Of a stretch of DNA of 64,000 bases, positions 22,411 to 32,647 are shown piece by piece. The stretch is taken from the NCBI GenBank assembly GCA_956465555.1, contig OY101118.1:186001-250000 (forward strand), given 5' to 3'. Source of the DNA: Nitzschia sp. pyKryTriq1 (Eukaryota > Bacillariophyta > Bacillariophyceae > Bacillariales > Bacillariaceae). The translations under genes and the position numbers were made by a program. Below the pieces are notes generated by a model. That model made no database searches. It saw only the letters and a list, made by a program, of their open reading frames with translations, and had not been told where the DNA came from. Every line of letters starts with the position of its first letter. The first letter of the stretch is position 1.

Positions 22411-23105
22411 TTTTTTTAAACAAAACCAATTGATCATGACGACGACGTTACGATGATCTACAAGCAACGTATCACGAATCATCACGACGATCCTCCTCGT
22501 AATACCTAGTACCGACGTTGAAATAGAAGACAAAAATATTCTATAACATGCTGCTCTACAGAGAGAGAAAAGTGTATTCTAGTAGTAGCTCTAGAGACTA
22601 CTAGCTAGCAATCGACGATCTTGCGGCTATCTGGTACGATTAGCGTTCTCTGCTCGGAAGAACCCTATCCTACAACAGTGTGAGCAAGTCTGCCCGCCCG
22701 GGCGCAAGTTTTATGGAAATTGCTCTACTAGTAGTAGGTAGTCTAGTCTAGTCTAGTAGTAGAGTACCAGTGCATGATCTGCATGTGTATACTAACTCGT
22801 GTCTACCGTAGATATTACAAACGACAATAACTAACAATGAACCTTTCCGTCCTTACCAACAGGTCGGCCACCTACGCGGCTCCGCGTTCCTCAAACAACG
22901 CTTTCCTCTTGATAAGAATTCCAAAAACGTCCATACAGCTAACCATTGCTTCTCTCCACCATCCCAAGAACATCCATACAGCAGTATCGCTTCGGGTATG
23001 AGGTTGACCCAAGAAACGTACCACATGTAGTGTCTCGTTTGCAATTCCAAAGAACACCAACACCAACAACTCACTCTCTACTAATAAGCATAGATAGTTT
23101 GTTGT
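22411..23105. other. Intergenic DNA, possible coding scrap
   Basis: Mostly featureless, with a CTAGTCTAGTCTAGTAGTAG run near 22740. A minus-strand frame (about 22872-23069) encodes hydrophobic, amphipathic-looking residues without an ATG. It could be an old exon fragment but was not assigned to a family. Confidence 0.4.
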
Positions 23106-23903
23106 TTAGCGAACTTGCTTCTTGGAAAGAAAGTCCGTGTGCTCTTGGTAAGGGTGTGCCAACAAGGCATTCTCCTTCCACAACTCGGGCGACAAGTATC
23201 CGTAGGTGGAACGAAGGGCATAGAAAATGGCCTTGATAAAGTTGCCCATGGTACGGGTGTGTCCGGTGGCCGACGAGTAGCAATCATCGATACCGGCCAT
23301 GTGCATGAGCTTCTTTCCAGCGGGCGAAGCGACCAATCCAGTTCCACGGGGAGCCGGGATCAAACGGACCGAGACGGAACCGCACTTTCCAGTGACCTTG
23401 CAAGGGACCGTGTGGGGAAGTCCAGAGACACGTCCCCAGTAACCTCGTCGGACGGGAGCGACATTGAGCTTGGCAGCAGTAATAGCACCTCGAATCGCCG
23501 TAGCGACTTCGGAAGAGCACTTGACGCCCAGACCAATGTGTCCATTGCTGTCTCCGACCGCCACAAAGGCCTTGAAGCGCGTGCGCTGACCAGCGCTCGA
23601 CTGCTTTTGCACAGGCATGATCTTCATGACCTCGTCTTGAAGCTTGTCCTTGAGGAAGTAGTCAATGATCTCAGCTTCCTTGACGGGGATCGAAAAGAGA
23701 AAGATCTCTTCGATGCTGGCGATCTTTCCCTCCTTGACGAGGCGTCCCAGCTTGGTGACGGGGACCCAGACGTTTTCATCGCCTCCTCGTCCACCCCCAC
23801 GGCCACCGCCACGACCACGGCCTCCACCGCGTCCACGTCCGCGTCCTCGACCACCGCCACGGCCGAATCCTCCTCGTCCTTCTCCTCCTCCTTCGTCTGC
23901 CAT
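23106..23903 (-). CDS. RPS2: 40S ribosomal protein S2 (uS5)
   Basis: Single-exon frame of 265 residues, close to the usual length for eukaryotic RPS2. An RGG-repeat N-terminus (about residues 5-42, a typical arginine-methylation region) precedes [16 protein letters not shown]. The S5 RNA-binding domain follows with [20 protein letters not shown], and the C-terminal S5 domain contains [20 protein letters not shown]. The end, [10 protein letters not shown], is slightly shorter than in animals. It is a component of the small ribosomal subunit near the mRNA entry and decoding site. The ATG 23903 is followed directly by [12 protein letters not shown] and is unambiguous. Expected to be constitutively and strongly expressed. 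The next gene lies divergently at 24805. Confidence 0.97.
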   Translation of the reverse strand: MADEGGGEGRGGFGRGGGRGRGRGRGGGRGRGGGRGGGRGGDENVWVPVTKLGRLVKEGKIASIEEIFLFSIPVKEAEIIDYFLKDKLQDEVMKIMPVQKQSSAGQRTRFKAFVAVGDSNGHIGLGVKCSSEVATAIRGAITAAKLNVAPVRRGYWGRVSGLPHTVPCKVTGKCGSVSVRLIPAPRGTGLVASPAGKKLMHMAGIDDCYSSATGHTRTMGNFIKAIFYALRSTYGYLSPELWKENALLAHPYQEHTDFLSKKQVR

Positions 23904-24804
23904 TTTATATGTTTATAGTATTATAGTATTACTTTGTATTGCTAGATAGCTGCTTATTGCATGATGCGCGGGAAGGATGAAAAAGGGATCGGTGAGAAAA
24001 GCCAAAACAAGAGGAATGAATCGTTCTTCCACTATACTAGTATTGCTGCTGGACAAAGAAAGACATGCAAGCAGCCACCAACACAGGAAGCGGATCTTCC
24101 ATACAAGCAGGAAAGCAAGGCAGAAGACAAATATCAAGATGAAACCAACCGAAACGCACCTACAACCGAAACAATGTTGTTGTTGTTGTTGTTGTTGTTG
24201 TTGCTTCGAGGATCTCCTCGCGAGATGAGAGCTTATTGTTGGATCGAGCGCACGCGAGATGGAAGGAGGAAGCTTTGTCTGCCTGTACGCCACCCGTGAT
24301 GTTAGTTTGGAGGTAAGCAGTAAAATCGATTACTTCGAATAATGTTGACGCAATGAAGTGGACGGGGGTCGGTCAGACGGCAGAACGACTGGTTCGATTC
24401 GTGTAGTCGTTTGGACTTTTTGCGAATGAAGATAGAAGAAGGCAAAAGATGAGATATAGAGACCGAGAGACAATGGCGACGCCGGCGGCCGGCGAGGTCA
24501 TCGGTCATCGCGTCTTTTGCTCGTGCTTCGTGCTGCTGGCTCGCGTGATGGCAGCGTGCGTTCTGCCTACCGGTACACTGATACCGGTACATAGCTTATT
24601 GTCATAGCAGCATGCTACCGTAGTTGTGCCTTGCGTTCCCTTTTGCTTTCATCTTATACACTCCTGCTGTTTACGGTGCAATCAACACATACTCGTAGTG
24701 AACAAGAGCTTATTCCAGAGGAGTCTACTCTTGTAGAGAGAGTACCGTAGCTAGTAGTAGAGACTGCGTTTTAGAAGAAGAAGAAGAAGAAGAAGAAACA
24801 AAGA
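23904..24804. other. Divergent promoter region of RPS2 and PDI-C 1
   Basis: No gene seen. It contains a TTG trinucleotide run (about 24177-24202) and ACCGGTAC words at about 24571-24591. It presumably holds promoters for RPS2 (minus) and the PDI-C gene (plus). Confidence 0.45.
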
Positions 24805-26736
24805 ATGAATCATCCTCCTCCACCTGGACATCACGCCCGTCGCCCTTGGGCCAAACACATGGACATGTACGCCAAGATCCCGGCGGATTTGATGGAAGGG
24901 ACGGCACGTGGGAGTATCTTGAGTTACATCTCCTTGGGAATCATGGTCGTTTTGTTTCTCTATGAAACCAGTGCCTTTTTTTCGTCGAGGTAAGAGAAGA
25001 ACGCATCCTCGTCTATTTCTCTACTCTAGAAGAAGAAGAACAAGGAGAAGAAGAAGAAGACGAACAACAACAACAACAACAAGTCGTCTCACATGAATAC
25101 TAAAATATCATCCTCTCTATTCTTCTTTCTCTTGTGTTAGAATGGTGACGGATTTAGCGCTGGATCGGTCGGACGATCCCCGGATTCGTCTCAATTTCAA
25201 TATTACCATGATGGATTTACGATGCGATTGGGCCGTCATTGATGTCGTGAGTGTGCTGGGGACCGATCAAAATGTCACGGCACACGTGACCAAATGGAAT
25301 GTCAATGCCGATGGTATCCGTCAAGGATACAAGGGACGGAATCGCAATCAGCAAGATATTGATTTATTTGATGTCACCGTGACGGAAACCTTGGAAGAAC
25401 TGCATGAAAATGGGGAAGATGCCGTGTCACTCGATCCCGAAACATTGGAGTATTACAAACAAGAACATGATTATGTCTTTGTGGACTTTTATGCCTCTTG
25501 GTGTTCGCATTGTCGAGCATTAGCTCCGACTTGGGAAACACTGGCCGAAGTCATGGTCGATGCGGGTGTGGAACATCAAAAGCAACATCCGGAGGACTAT
25601 ACGGAAGAAGACTATGAAGCAGCCGAAAAGGTCCAAATGCCAGTCATTATTGCCAAAGTTGATTGTGTCGATCATCAAGAATTGTGTAATCAGCAGGAAC
25701 GGATTGCTGCATATCCGACCTTGCGATTGTTTGTGGATGGAAAGCCATGGCAGGGGGGAGACTACAAGGGACATCGAACGATTATTGAAATGGTAGAATG
25801 GCTGTATCATGTGGAAGAACAGCATAAGGAATTGATGGGGGAGGATGGAGAACGTGGAGATCAAGTTCGAACTCTTCACAAGGCTCATGAAGGTACGTTA
25901 CGAAATCAGTGCTGTTGCTTTTGCTGTTGCTTTTGTTTTAGATGATATTCGCGCTGTTGCTGCTGCTTCATCCGGTGAAGGAATTCCGTGATGCCTCTCT
26001 CACACTACACGTACCACCACATCTTCTTCAACACTCATTACTCGTACTACTCCTCTATTTAGGTGCTCGAGAACGTTTGCACGAAGAATCCAAGAACGAA
26101 GAGACTCGTCGATGGCACGACCGTGCCTTGACCAACAAACGGCGCTTGTTTCACGAGTGGAAGGACGAGGAACATCCGGGATGCCAACTCCAGGGCCACT
26201 TGTTGCTGGATCGGACGCCAGGAAACTTTCATATTCTGGCTCGATCCAATCAACACGATCTCGCTCCACACATGACCAATGTCAGTCACCAAATCAATTC
26301 CTTATCGATTGGTGATCCCATGGCCAAAATTCGAATCGATAGTGGCCAAGCGACGGTACCGATTGAAGTCAAGAACAAGATTTCTCCCATGGATGGCAAC
26401 ACGTACATTACGGAAAATTTACATGAATCGTACCATCATTATCTTAAAATTGTATCGACACGAGTCGATGGGTTGACAGTCGGGCGACGCGATTTGCGAG
26501 TCTATCAAATCTTGCCCAATTCGCAGCTTGCCTTGTATCGGACCGACATGGTCCCCGAAGCGAAATTTGCCTACGACTTGTCGCCCATTGCTGTCTCGTA
26601 CCGCAAATCCAAGGTACAATGGTACGACTACTGTACTTCTATCATGGCCATTGTGGGAGGTGTCTTTACCGTGGTGGGAATGATTGAATCGAGCATCTAT
26701 TCGACTGTGAATGCTGCCCGATCACGAAGACGATGA
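24805..26736 (+). CDS. PDI-C type protein: ERGIC-N, thioredoxin and ERV C-terminal domain
   Basis: Three exons: 24805-24989, 25141-25892 and 26063-26736, giving 536 residues. The N-terminus (MDMYAKIPADLMEGTARG, then a transmembrane helix SYISLGIMVVLFLYET) is the ERGIC/Erv41-46 N-domain. A thioredoxin domain contains the redox site YASWCSHCRALAP and the later cis-Pro region AYPTLRLFVDG. The C-terminal half matches the COPII-coated ERV domain (CQLQGHLLLDRTPGNFHI, SHQINSLSIG, ISPMDG) and ends with a second helix (MAIVGGVFTVVGMIESSIY). This architecture is that of plant and algal PDI-C proteins (PDIL5-3/5-4-like), which are ER/early-secretory membrane proteins thought to aid disulfide formation in cargo. 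A paralogue lies at 59553. Exon 1 is short and its start is fixed by homology to that paralogue. Confidence 0.92.
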
Positions 26737-27069
26737 AAACAGGATAACACCGTTCTATGTGTTGTTGCTGCTGTTGTTGGACAAAACTACTACTAGACTA
26801 GAGAATGAAATGCAAACCCTTGAAAGTAGGTCTGCTATTAGCTATTACTTTTACAGTCGAATACTATTGTAGGTACTTTTCAGCGGCCGATTGTGCTGTA
26901 TCTCTTCAAGATACGAGAAGGCCACAAAAAGATAGCAAAGAAGGTATACTTCTACTAATAGTCACTTCATCATGCTTCCATCCAAAAATCATTTCTACGG
27001 TGTTCTCTACTATTAGTCGTAGGAGTACTATCATTGAGATGCTCATGATCGCTCTCATGATCCAATATC
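26737..27069. other. Convergent 3' intergenic region
   Basis: Separates the 3' ends of the plus-strand PDI-C gene and the minus-strand NOG1-like gene. No feature seen beyond a short CAA/TTG repeat. Confidence 0.45.
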
Positions 27070-28885
27070 CTATCCTGTGCGAGCACTTCGCTCGTCGACA
27101 CCCGCCATGGCATCCAGAACGACTCGAACTTCTCCCAACATTCGCAAAACTTCGGTTCGCAATTCATCAATCCCTTGTCCTTCGTGGATACTCAACTTGA
27201 TGTACGGTGTCCCATCCAAGATTTCTTCCAACTCTTCCAAGGCCCCGTCTACAGTTTCCAGATCGAATTTGGAAACGACATCGATCCATGGTCGACGAGG
27301 GAAACGGGCCCGTACCTCTCTCCGCAACTGCAATTGATCCTTGACACTCGAGCATTTGTCTCCCGCTTGACCGCTCAAATCCATCACGTACATGACCGCC
27401 GTGGGCAAGTGTTTCATGGCCGCCAGGGTCAATTCTTCCATCTCATTGCGTTCCACATCCGATCTTACCAGCAAACCTGGCGAATCCATCACTTGACACA
27501 ATTGAGAATAGGCATAACGACCATCCACAACGTCTGGAGAAAGCGATGACTTTTTCCGAGAAGAAGAATCGTTCGGGACCACGGCTCTGGCAATACTATT
27601 GTCATCATCCCAAAAGACTTCGACATGTCCCAATGTCATTCCCCGTGTCGTAAAAGGATAATTATTGACTTCGGGAGTGGCCGAAGAAATCCATCGGACA
27701 ATGGAAGATTTGCCCACATTCGGAGCTCCGACCAACACGACGGCAGGTGTATCCAGTTGGACGGCAGGAGCACTTCGGAGACTTCGTTGAAGATCCAGAA
27801 TACTAGCCACAGGCTCATACGCAAATTCCTGATAGAGATCCAACAATCGATCAATTCCTTCTTGTGTGTACATACTTGCCTCCTTGGCTGTTTCCGCATA
27901 TTTTGCCTTGTGGATCCATTCTTTTCCCGCTTCCAATATCATTTTACGTGCTTCATGAATCTCGTTCAACACATCCGATAAGGTCAATCCATCTTTTTTC
28001 TGTCTGGATCGGGCCGTCAAATCTGCCACGACCCGTTCAAAGGGATGCAAGCGACGCCATTCTCGACGATACCCATCCACAATATCCCGGAGCGGTAGAC
28101 ACAAGGCTTGCGTAATGGCATTCAAACTTTCGGCGCCATGTTTTCGAGCCCGGGCACGAATATTTGGAATCGAACTATATATAACATGACAAATAATATA
28201 ATATTTGTAGTAATGATGATGATGATGATAATAAAGGAAGGAAGGAAGGAAGGAAGGAAGACAGGGAGCGCAATGTGAGTCATCAAGACGAAGAAATGAC
28301 AGCACATTGACGGGGGCTTCATCATCTCAACCATCATCATAATAATAGTCATACTGATAATACTTGTACGTACGGGTCGTTCTTGATTCGTTTTGGAGCC
28401 TTGCGTGCCTTGTCCATGAGCTCTTTGGGACTCTTGACCACTGGTAAACGTCGTAGTCCACCAGTCTTACTCAATTTGGTAATGGGCAATACTGGGACCT
28501 TTTCCGTTGTTGACGTTGACGTCGACGTCGTTGCAGCAGCTGATGCTGTTGTTTCTTGAGAAGAAGACGACGAAGACGAAGACGAGGAGGAGGACGACGT
28601 GGAAAAGTGCTGCGTCAAGAATTTCGTTGAAGCCCTCCAACAAAGAGACTTGTTGCTGTTGCTGTTGCTGTTTGGGCAATATCGAGCCACCATTGACGAT
28701 GATGATGATGGTAATGATGATGGTACTGATAATGGTAATGTTCGTGGCGCCAACAAGGCAAACGAAGAAGCCACTTGGCACCTGGACACGATGCTGCTCA
28801 ACATGAGAAACGATGACATGACACTTCTTCTTCTTCCTTCTCTTCTTCTATTACTAGTAGTACTACTAGTAGAACTCCGACCCAT
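27070..28885 (-). CDS. NOG1-like GTPase with putative plastid presequence
   Basis: Two exons: 28374-28885 and 27070-28174, giving 538 residues. The GTPase core shows G1 GAPNVGKSS (about 320), the switch region NNYPFTTRGMTLGH, G3 DSPG (about 400) and G4 SKFD (about 471). NOG1-type N-terminal helices (SLNAITQALCLPLRDIVDGY, HPFERVVADLT) precede it. NOG1 proteins act in assembly of the large ribosomal subunit; organellar versions exist in plants and algae. The first 180 residues are absent from cytosolic homologues: a basic start, then SSFLMLSSIVSRCQVASSFALLAP, given here in parts as MSSFLMLSSIVS and VASSFALLAP, which resembles the diatom signal plus ASAFAP motif, followed by a Ser-rich linker. 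Plastid targeting is an inference. The intron lies just before the NOG1 N-domain. Confidence 0.87.
28234..28260. repeat. (AAGG)n microsatellite in NOG1-like intron
   Basis: Six or so GAAG units lie inside the intron of the NOG1-like gene, next to a GATGAT run. Confidence 0.9.
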
Positions 28886-29887
28886 GTTTTAAATCAATGC
28901 GGATCAATGTTTCTCGTAGAAATTCCTTGTTTCTATTACTGAATTGTGATCCTGTTCTACTGGACTATACTAGCTAGAGAGAAGAGAAGAGAAGAGAAGA
29001 GAAGAGTCTACGAGTATAGGTACCGGTAGTAGTTGCTTGCGGCTTGGTTTTCATGATGTTGTGTTCCAGAGTTGAGTGCGGAGTTGTCTCTTTATTTTGC
29101 TATATCTTCTCGTTCTTCGCGAATTCATTTTTTTATTTTGATGGCTCTGCGTGATGCGTGAGCGTTGAACGTCGTCGACCTCGCATACAGTACTGTAGAG
29201 CTCGTTGATCCGACGTACAGGTACGTACCGGCTCGTACGTCGTCGGATCGAAAGCAAGTTGACACGGATGGCGGCTGGACCGACCTAGATCGCGGTGTTC
29301 GCCGGATGTGCGAAGAATCTCACCTTCATCGAAGAATCTTCGCATTAATCGTGATATATTATTATGTCCGCCTTGAAGGCTCAGGAAGATCTCTACTGAA
29401 GTTGGATGATATTACAGTACAGTGCCGGTATTAATAGAAAAGGTCAATTATTATTTGCCAACGCTACTTCAAAAAATGTATGCATGGTGTTCTACCGGTA
29501 CCTCGGTTCAAGCTTGGTATTCTATATGAACACTATTCCGAGGGCTTCTTAGAAGAAGCTGAGTATTCCGCCTACTTCTGGAAGTTTGTTGATCGTCAAT
29601 AGACTGTTTAATGAAATCAGTCTTCGTTCTTCTCAAAGAGCAGCTGGAACTGTACCAAGCAACTCCGATTATCGGATTATTATTGCTGATTGTTTCCTGC
29701 ATGCACTCTATTAATCTGACAACTGACAACAACATTTCCTGTGTTTTTCGTCTGACGGTGCGGTACAGCACGCGGTATAACCACGAATAAACGAAGGATA
29801 AATAAACACCAACTCCTTCATCATCACACTTTTTATTCATCGTGTCAAAGAAAACTCCAACATTTCACCGCAAGCAGGGTACTAACG
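28886..29887. other. Divergent promoter region of NOG1-like and kinase 1
   Basis: No gene seen. It holds an AGAGAAG pentanucleotide run (about 28976-29006) and several CCGGTA words. The plus-strand kinase starts at 29888. Confidence 0.45.
28976..29006. repeat. (AGAGA)n-type microsatellite
   Basis: Repeated GAGAA units in intergenic DNA upstream of the NOG1-like gene. Confidence 0.85.
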
Positions 29888-31180
29888 ATGACTTTGCTAC
29901 TACGTCCAATTCAAGACGAAGATTGCAGTACACATGAGACGACTAGCATAGAACTGCTGAAGCAACAGCAGTCCTCGTTGTTGTTGAACAAGAAGAACAA
30001 GAACGATCATGAACAGCATCAGCAGATTCCGAGGGTTCTCAACTTGGATTCTCTCCAGATTTTCACCTGGGAGGACTTGAGACGTGTTAATCTTCTCGGC
30101 CGAGGAACATATGCCGATGTCTATCGTATGATTGACCAAAAGTCTCCGTCTCGGCGAAACTACGCTGTCAAACTTCTCAACTCGAAACGATGGCCACAAG
30201 CAGCAGCATCAGCAGCAGCCCCCGAACAAACACAGGCACCAGATTCTTCGTTCTCGTTACCAGAAGAGGACGGCCGGTCCACTGCCCAAACTGATCTCAT
30301 CATGGAAGCGTCCATTTTATCTCAATTGGATCACGAGAATATCATCAAGCTTCGTGGTATTTCCTCCAACTTTCCTTCTTCTTCTTCCTCTGCAAGCAGG
30401 AGTGAGGATGCTGATAGTGCTAGCATGTTCTTACTGTTTGATGTTTTGCAGGAAACGTTGAAAGATCGCATAACTCGGTGGCGAAGAAGCCCTAAGAGCA
30501 GAAAGGTGGTGGCAAGAGCAGCATCGCTGGATTCTCTGCTAAGCCGAGTCCGCCGAATTAGACCCGGTGGTGGCCTATTGAACCACCACCACCAGAACGG
30601 CGAGGACGTGAGCATCATCAATCAGATGTATGATCGGATGCAATCCGTAGCTCTCGAGGTGGTCAAGGCGATGAAGTATTTGCACGAAAACGACATCCTA
30701 CTTCGGGATCTCAAGCCAGCGAACATTGGCTTCACCGCCGATGGTCGCGTCCAGCTCTTCGACTTTGGTTTTGCTCGTCATATTGATGACTGCTCGCAGT
30801 ACGAGGTAGCTGGAACACCTCGGTTCATGGCACCCGAAGTCGTGGAAGGGGAAGGATACAGCTTTGCATCCGACGTCTACTCCTTTGGAGTCGTGCTTCA
30901 TGAGCTGTGCACCTTGCATGGGACCGCCGCGAAGTCTGCCTCTTGTCCACCCAACAAGAGAGGAGGGTTGACTGGTGCTGGTGGTGATCAAAAAGCAAAT
31001 TTCAAGTCCAAAGTCTCTTCGCTCCGTGAAGACACCTCTCGACTGTCCTTGGACTCGATTCCTTGCAGAGCCACCAAGGAATTGATTCGAGTCTGTCTCA
31101 GCAACCGAGCGAGAGACCGGCCTTCGTTTGCCGTCATTGAAAAGACGTTGAACAACATTTTGCTGGAACTAGTAGACTAG
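29888..31180 (+). CDS. Protein kinase, TKL-like, tandem copy 1
   Basis: Single exon, 430 residues. Kinase landmarks in order: glycine loop LLGRGTYADVYRM (about 68), ATP-binding Lys in NYAVKLL (about 93), helix C Glu in MEASILSQLDHENI, catalytic loop ILLRDLKPANIGF (about 271), DFGFAR (about 294), activation-segment end GTPRFMAPE, and SDVYSFGVVLHELCTL. The His of HRD is replaced by Leu, but Asp, Lys and Asn are kept, so activity is likely. An extra ~40-residue segment sits between the two lobes. Substrate and pathway are unknown. A tandem paralogue follows at 32648. The first ~65 residues are Gln/Asn-rich with no recognisable domain. A conserved non-coding element lies 118 bp after the stop. 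Confidence 0.9.
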   Translation: MTLLLRPIQDEDCSTHETTSIELLKQQQSSLLLNKKNKNDHEQHQQIPRVLNLDSLQIFTWEDLRRVNLLGRGTYADVYRMIDQKSPSRRNYAVKLLNSKRWPQAAASAAAPEQTQAPDSSFSLPEEDGRSTAQTDLIMEASILSQLDHENIIKLRGISSNFPSSSSSASRSEDADSASMFLLFDVLQETLKDRITRWRRSPKSRKVVARAASLDSLLSRVRRIRPGGGLLNHHHQNGEDVSIINQMYDRMQSVALEVVKAMKYLHENDILLRDLKPANIGFTADGRVQLFDFGFARHIDDCSQYEVAGTPRFMAPEVVEGEGYSFASDVYSFGVVLHELCTLHGTAAKSASCPPNKRGGLTGAGGDQKANFKSKVSSLREDTSRLSLDSIPCRATKELIRVCLSNRARDRPSFAVIEKTLNNILLELVD

Positions 31181-31483
31181 TAGTATGTGAAGGAGAAAGA
31201 AAAGGCAAATTACTACTACTAGTAGCGCGTTTTGATTTTTGTTACTGCTAGTCCAGTATCTACTCTAGAGTCTACTACTCTCTAGAGTAAGCTTAGCTAA
31301 AGCAGCGTAAAAGTGCACTGTCTAAATTAACAATTACCTTGACAGTCGTGAGGCGAGTGGTCTCGCTCACGCCGGAACGGTAGTTGTAGACGTAGACAGT
31401 CCATGATTGACTCAATGGACTCTTTTCACCCGTCAGCCGGGATCATCAGCGCTATCTGCACTTCTACGGAGACGATGGAACCT
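31181..31483. other. 3' flank of kinase 1 with repeated non-coding element
   Basis: Contains the element at 31298-31422 described separately and CTCTAGAG palindromes near 31265-31290. No gene. Confidence 0.5.
31298..31422 (+). repeat. Conserved non-coding element, copy A
   Basis: Begins TAAAGCAGCGTAAAAGTGCA and continues CTGTCTAAATT, CCTTGACAGTC, GCCGGAACGG and GATTGACTCAATGGACTC. The same ordered words recur at 47755, 48454 and 50940 with small changes. It lies on the same strand as, and 118 bp after the stop codon of, kinase 1. The nature of the element is unknown. Confidence 0.7.
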
Positions 31484-31768
31484 CTAGTCCTGTGCTTGCA
31501 GCCTTTGTCTAGTTCGCTTGCGCGGTTCAGGCTGCTGCCAAGATGCACGTAGTAGAATAGCGAGCTTCTCTGCCATGCATAATTGGCAGCGCAGGACACC
31601 GAACGATTTCATACAGCTTATCGCATTTCCTTGCCATAAAAATTCAACCTTGGTGTTCTCTCTAATAGTTTGAGGGCTGTACTGGATGCTGTTCTCTCGC
31701 AGGTGCGTCGCCATATGGCGGACAAAGGTGTTGCTAGGGGCGTTCCTGTGGAGGAGTAATTGAGACAA
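31484..31768 (-). mobile_element. LINE-type reverse transcriptase C-terminal fragment
   Basis: A ~94-residue open frame without an ATG, containing HLRENSIQYSPQTIRENTKV, FLWQGNAISCMKSFG and CQLCMAEKLAILL. This resembles the segment just after the reverse transcriptase of non-LTR elements seen in diatoms and oomycetes. No upstream or downstream element sequence is visible, so it is a decayed fragment. Family assignment is from memory of the motif pattern. Confidence 0.6.
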
Positions 31769-32647
31769 CGAGCTGGAGTACTACTCCTACTTCATGTATA
31801 GTACTAAATAATAATCGTTTCCGCCGGAGCATCGCTTCCAAGATAGCTTTCCGATTGCAAATCCAATTCACGACAAGTACGAGACTACCGAGAAATCTTG
31901 CCACAAGAAGTACCGGTAGTGGAGAACGCAGTATTCCAATAGTCTTAATATTGAAACTAATTCACATGTGACGGACGGACATGCATGGCGCGATGCGGTT
32001 GAGGTCGAGTGACATGGGCCAAAGCTTCGAGCGATGTCGTCATGGTACCTGGTAAAGTTCCCTTTTATCCCTGGGTTTCTTCGTGACTGATGATCATGCG
32101 AGCGAGACGACGAAGATGGTGGTGGCGCATGCATGGAGTTTACCGTACCGCTACCGGTATGATCGAGCACACATACACCACCTGCTTTACGCATACGTGG
32201 TGTCCTCGACAATAACACATGTTATATGCCCCCGGATTATTTTAAGCCACGTGGTAATTGGTGACCAACGAAGTTCGGTGGAGCGGATTATTTATGTCTG
32301 GCGCTAGTTATTTTAATTAAAATAGCGTTTCAGGACAATACGCCATAAACAAAATATTGCCACCAACAACAATAATGGGTATTATCTAAAATCCTGATCG
32401 ATCGGAGTATATTGCGAGTCTCTGTTGCGCTTATTTTTTGTTGTCCGATGCATGCAGTTTTGGATGTCGCGACTCAAGACCAACCATTATTATAGCTATC
32501 GTACAGATTAAAAACTGCAACAGGACCAAATTGAACATATTCCCGTCAAGTGCCTGAAAACACGCGTAAGAGAATAATAAACTCAAGCTTCAAGAATCCA
32601 GATATCATCACACAACAAGAACGGACAAAAAAAAAAACAACAACATC
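31769..32647. other. Intergenic DNA upstream of kinase 2
   Basis: No gene seen; presumed promoter and 5' UTR of kinase 2 toward the right end. Confidence 0.45.

Noticed and set aside
22872-23069. Possible membrane-protein gene on the minus strand
   Set aside because: No ATG, no clear splice partners and no family recognised; recorded only as a possible coding scrap.
24177-24202. Trinucleotide run as a CRISPR-like or regulatory array
   Set aside because: A simple TTG microsatellite without spacers.
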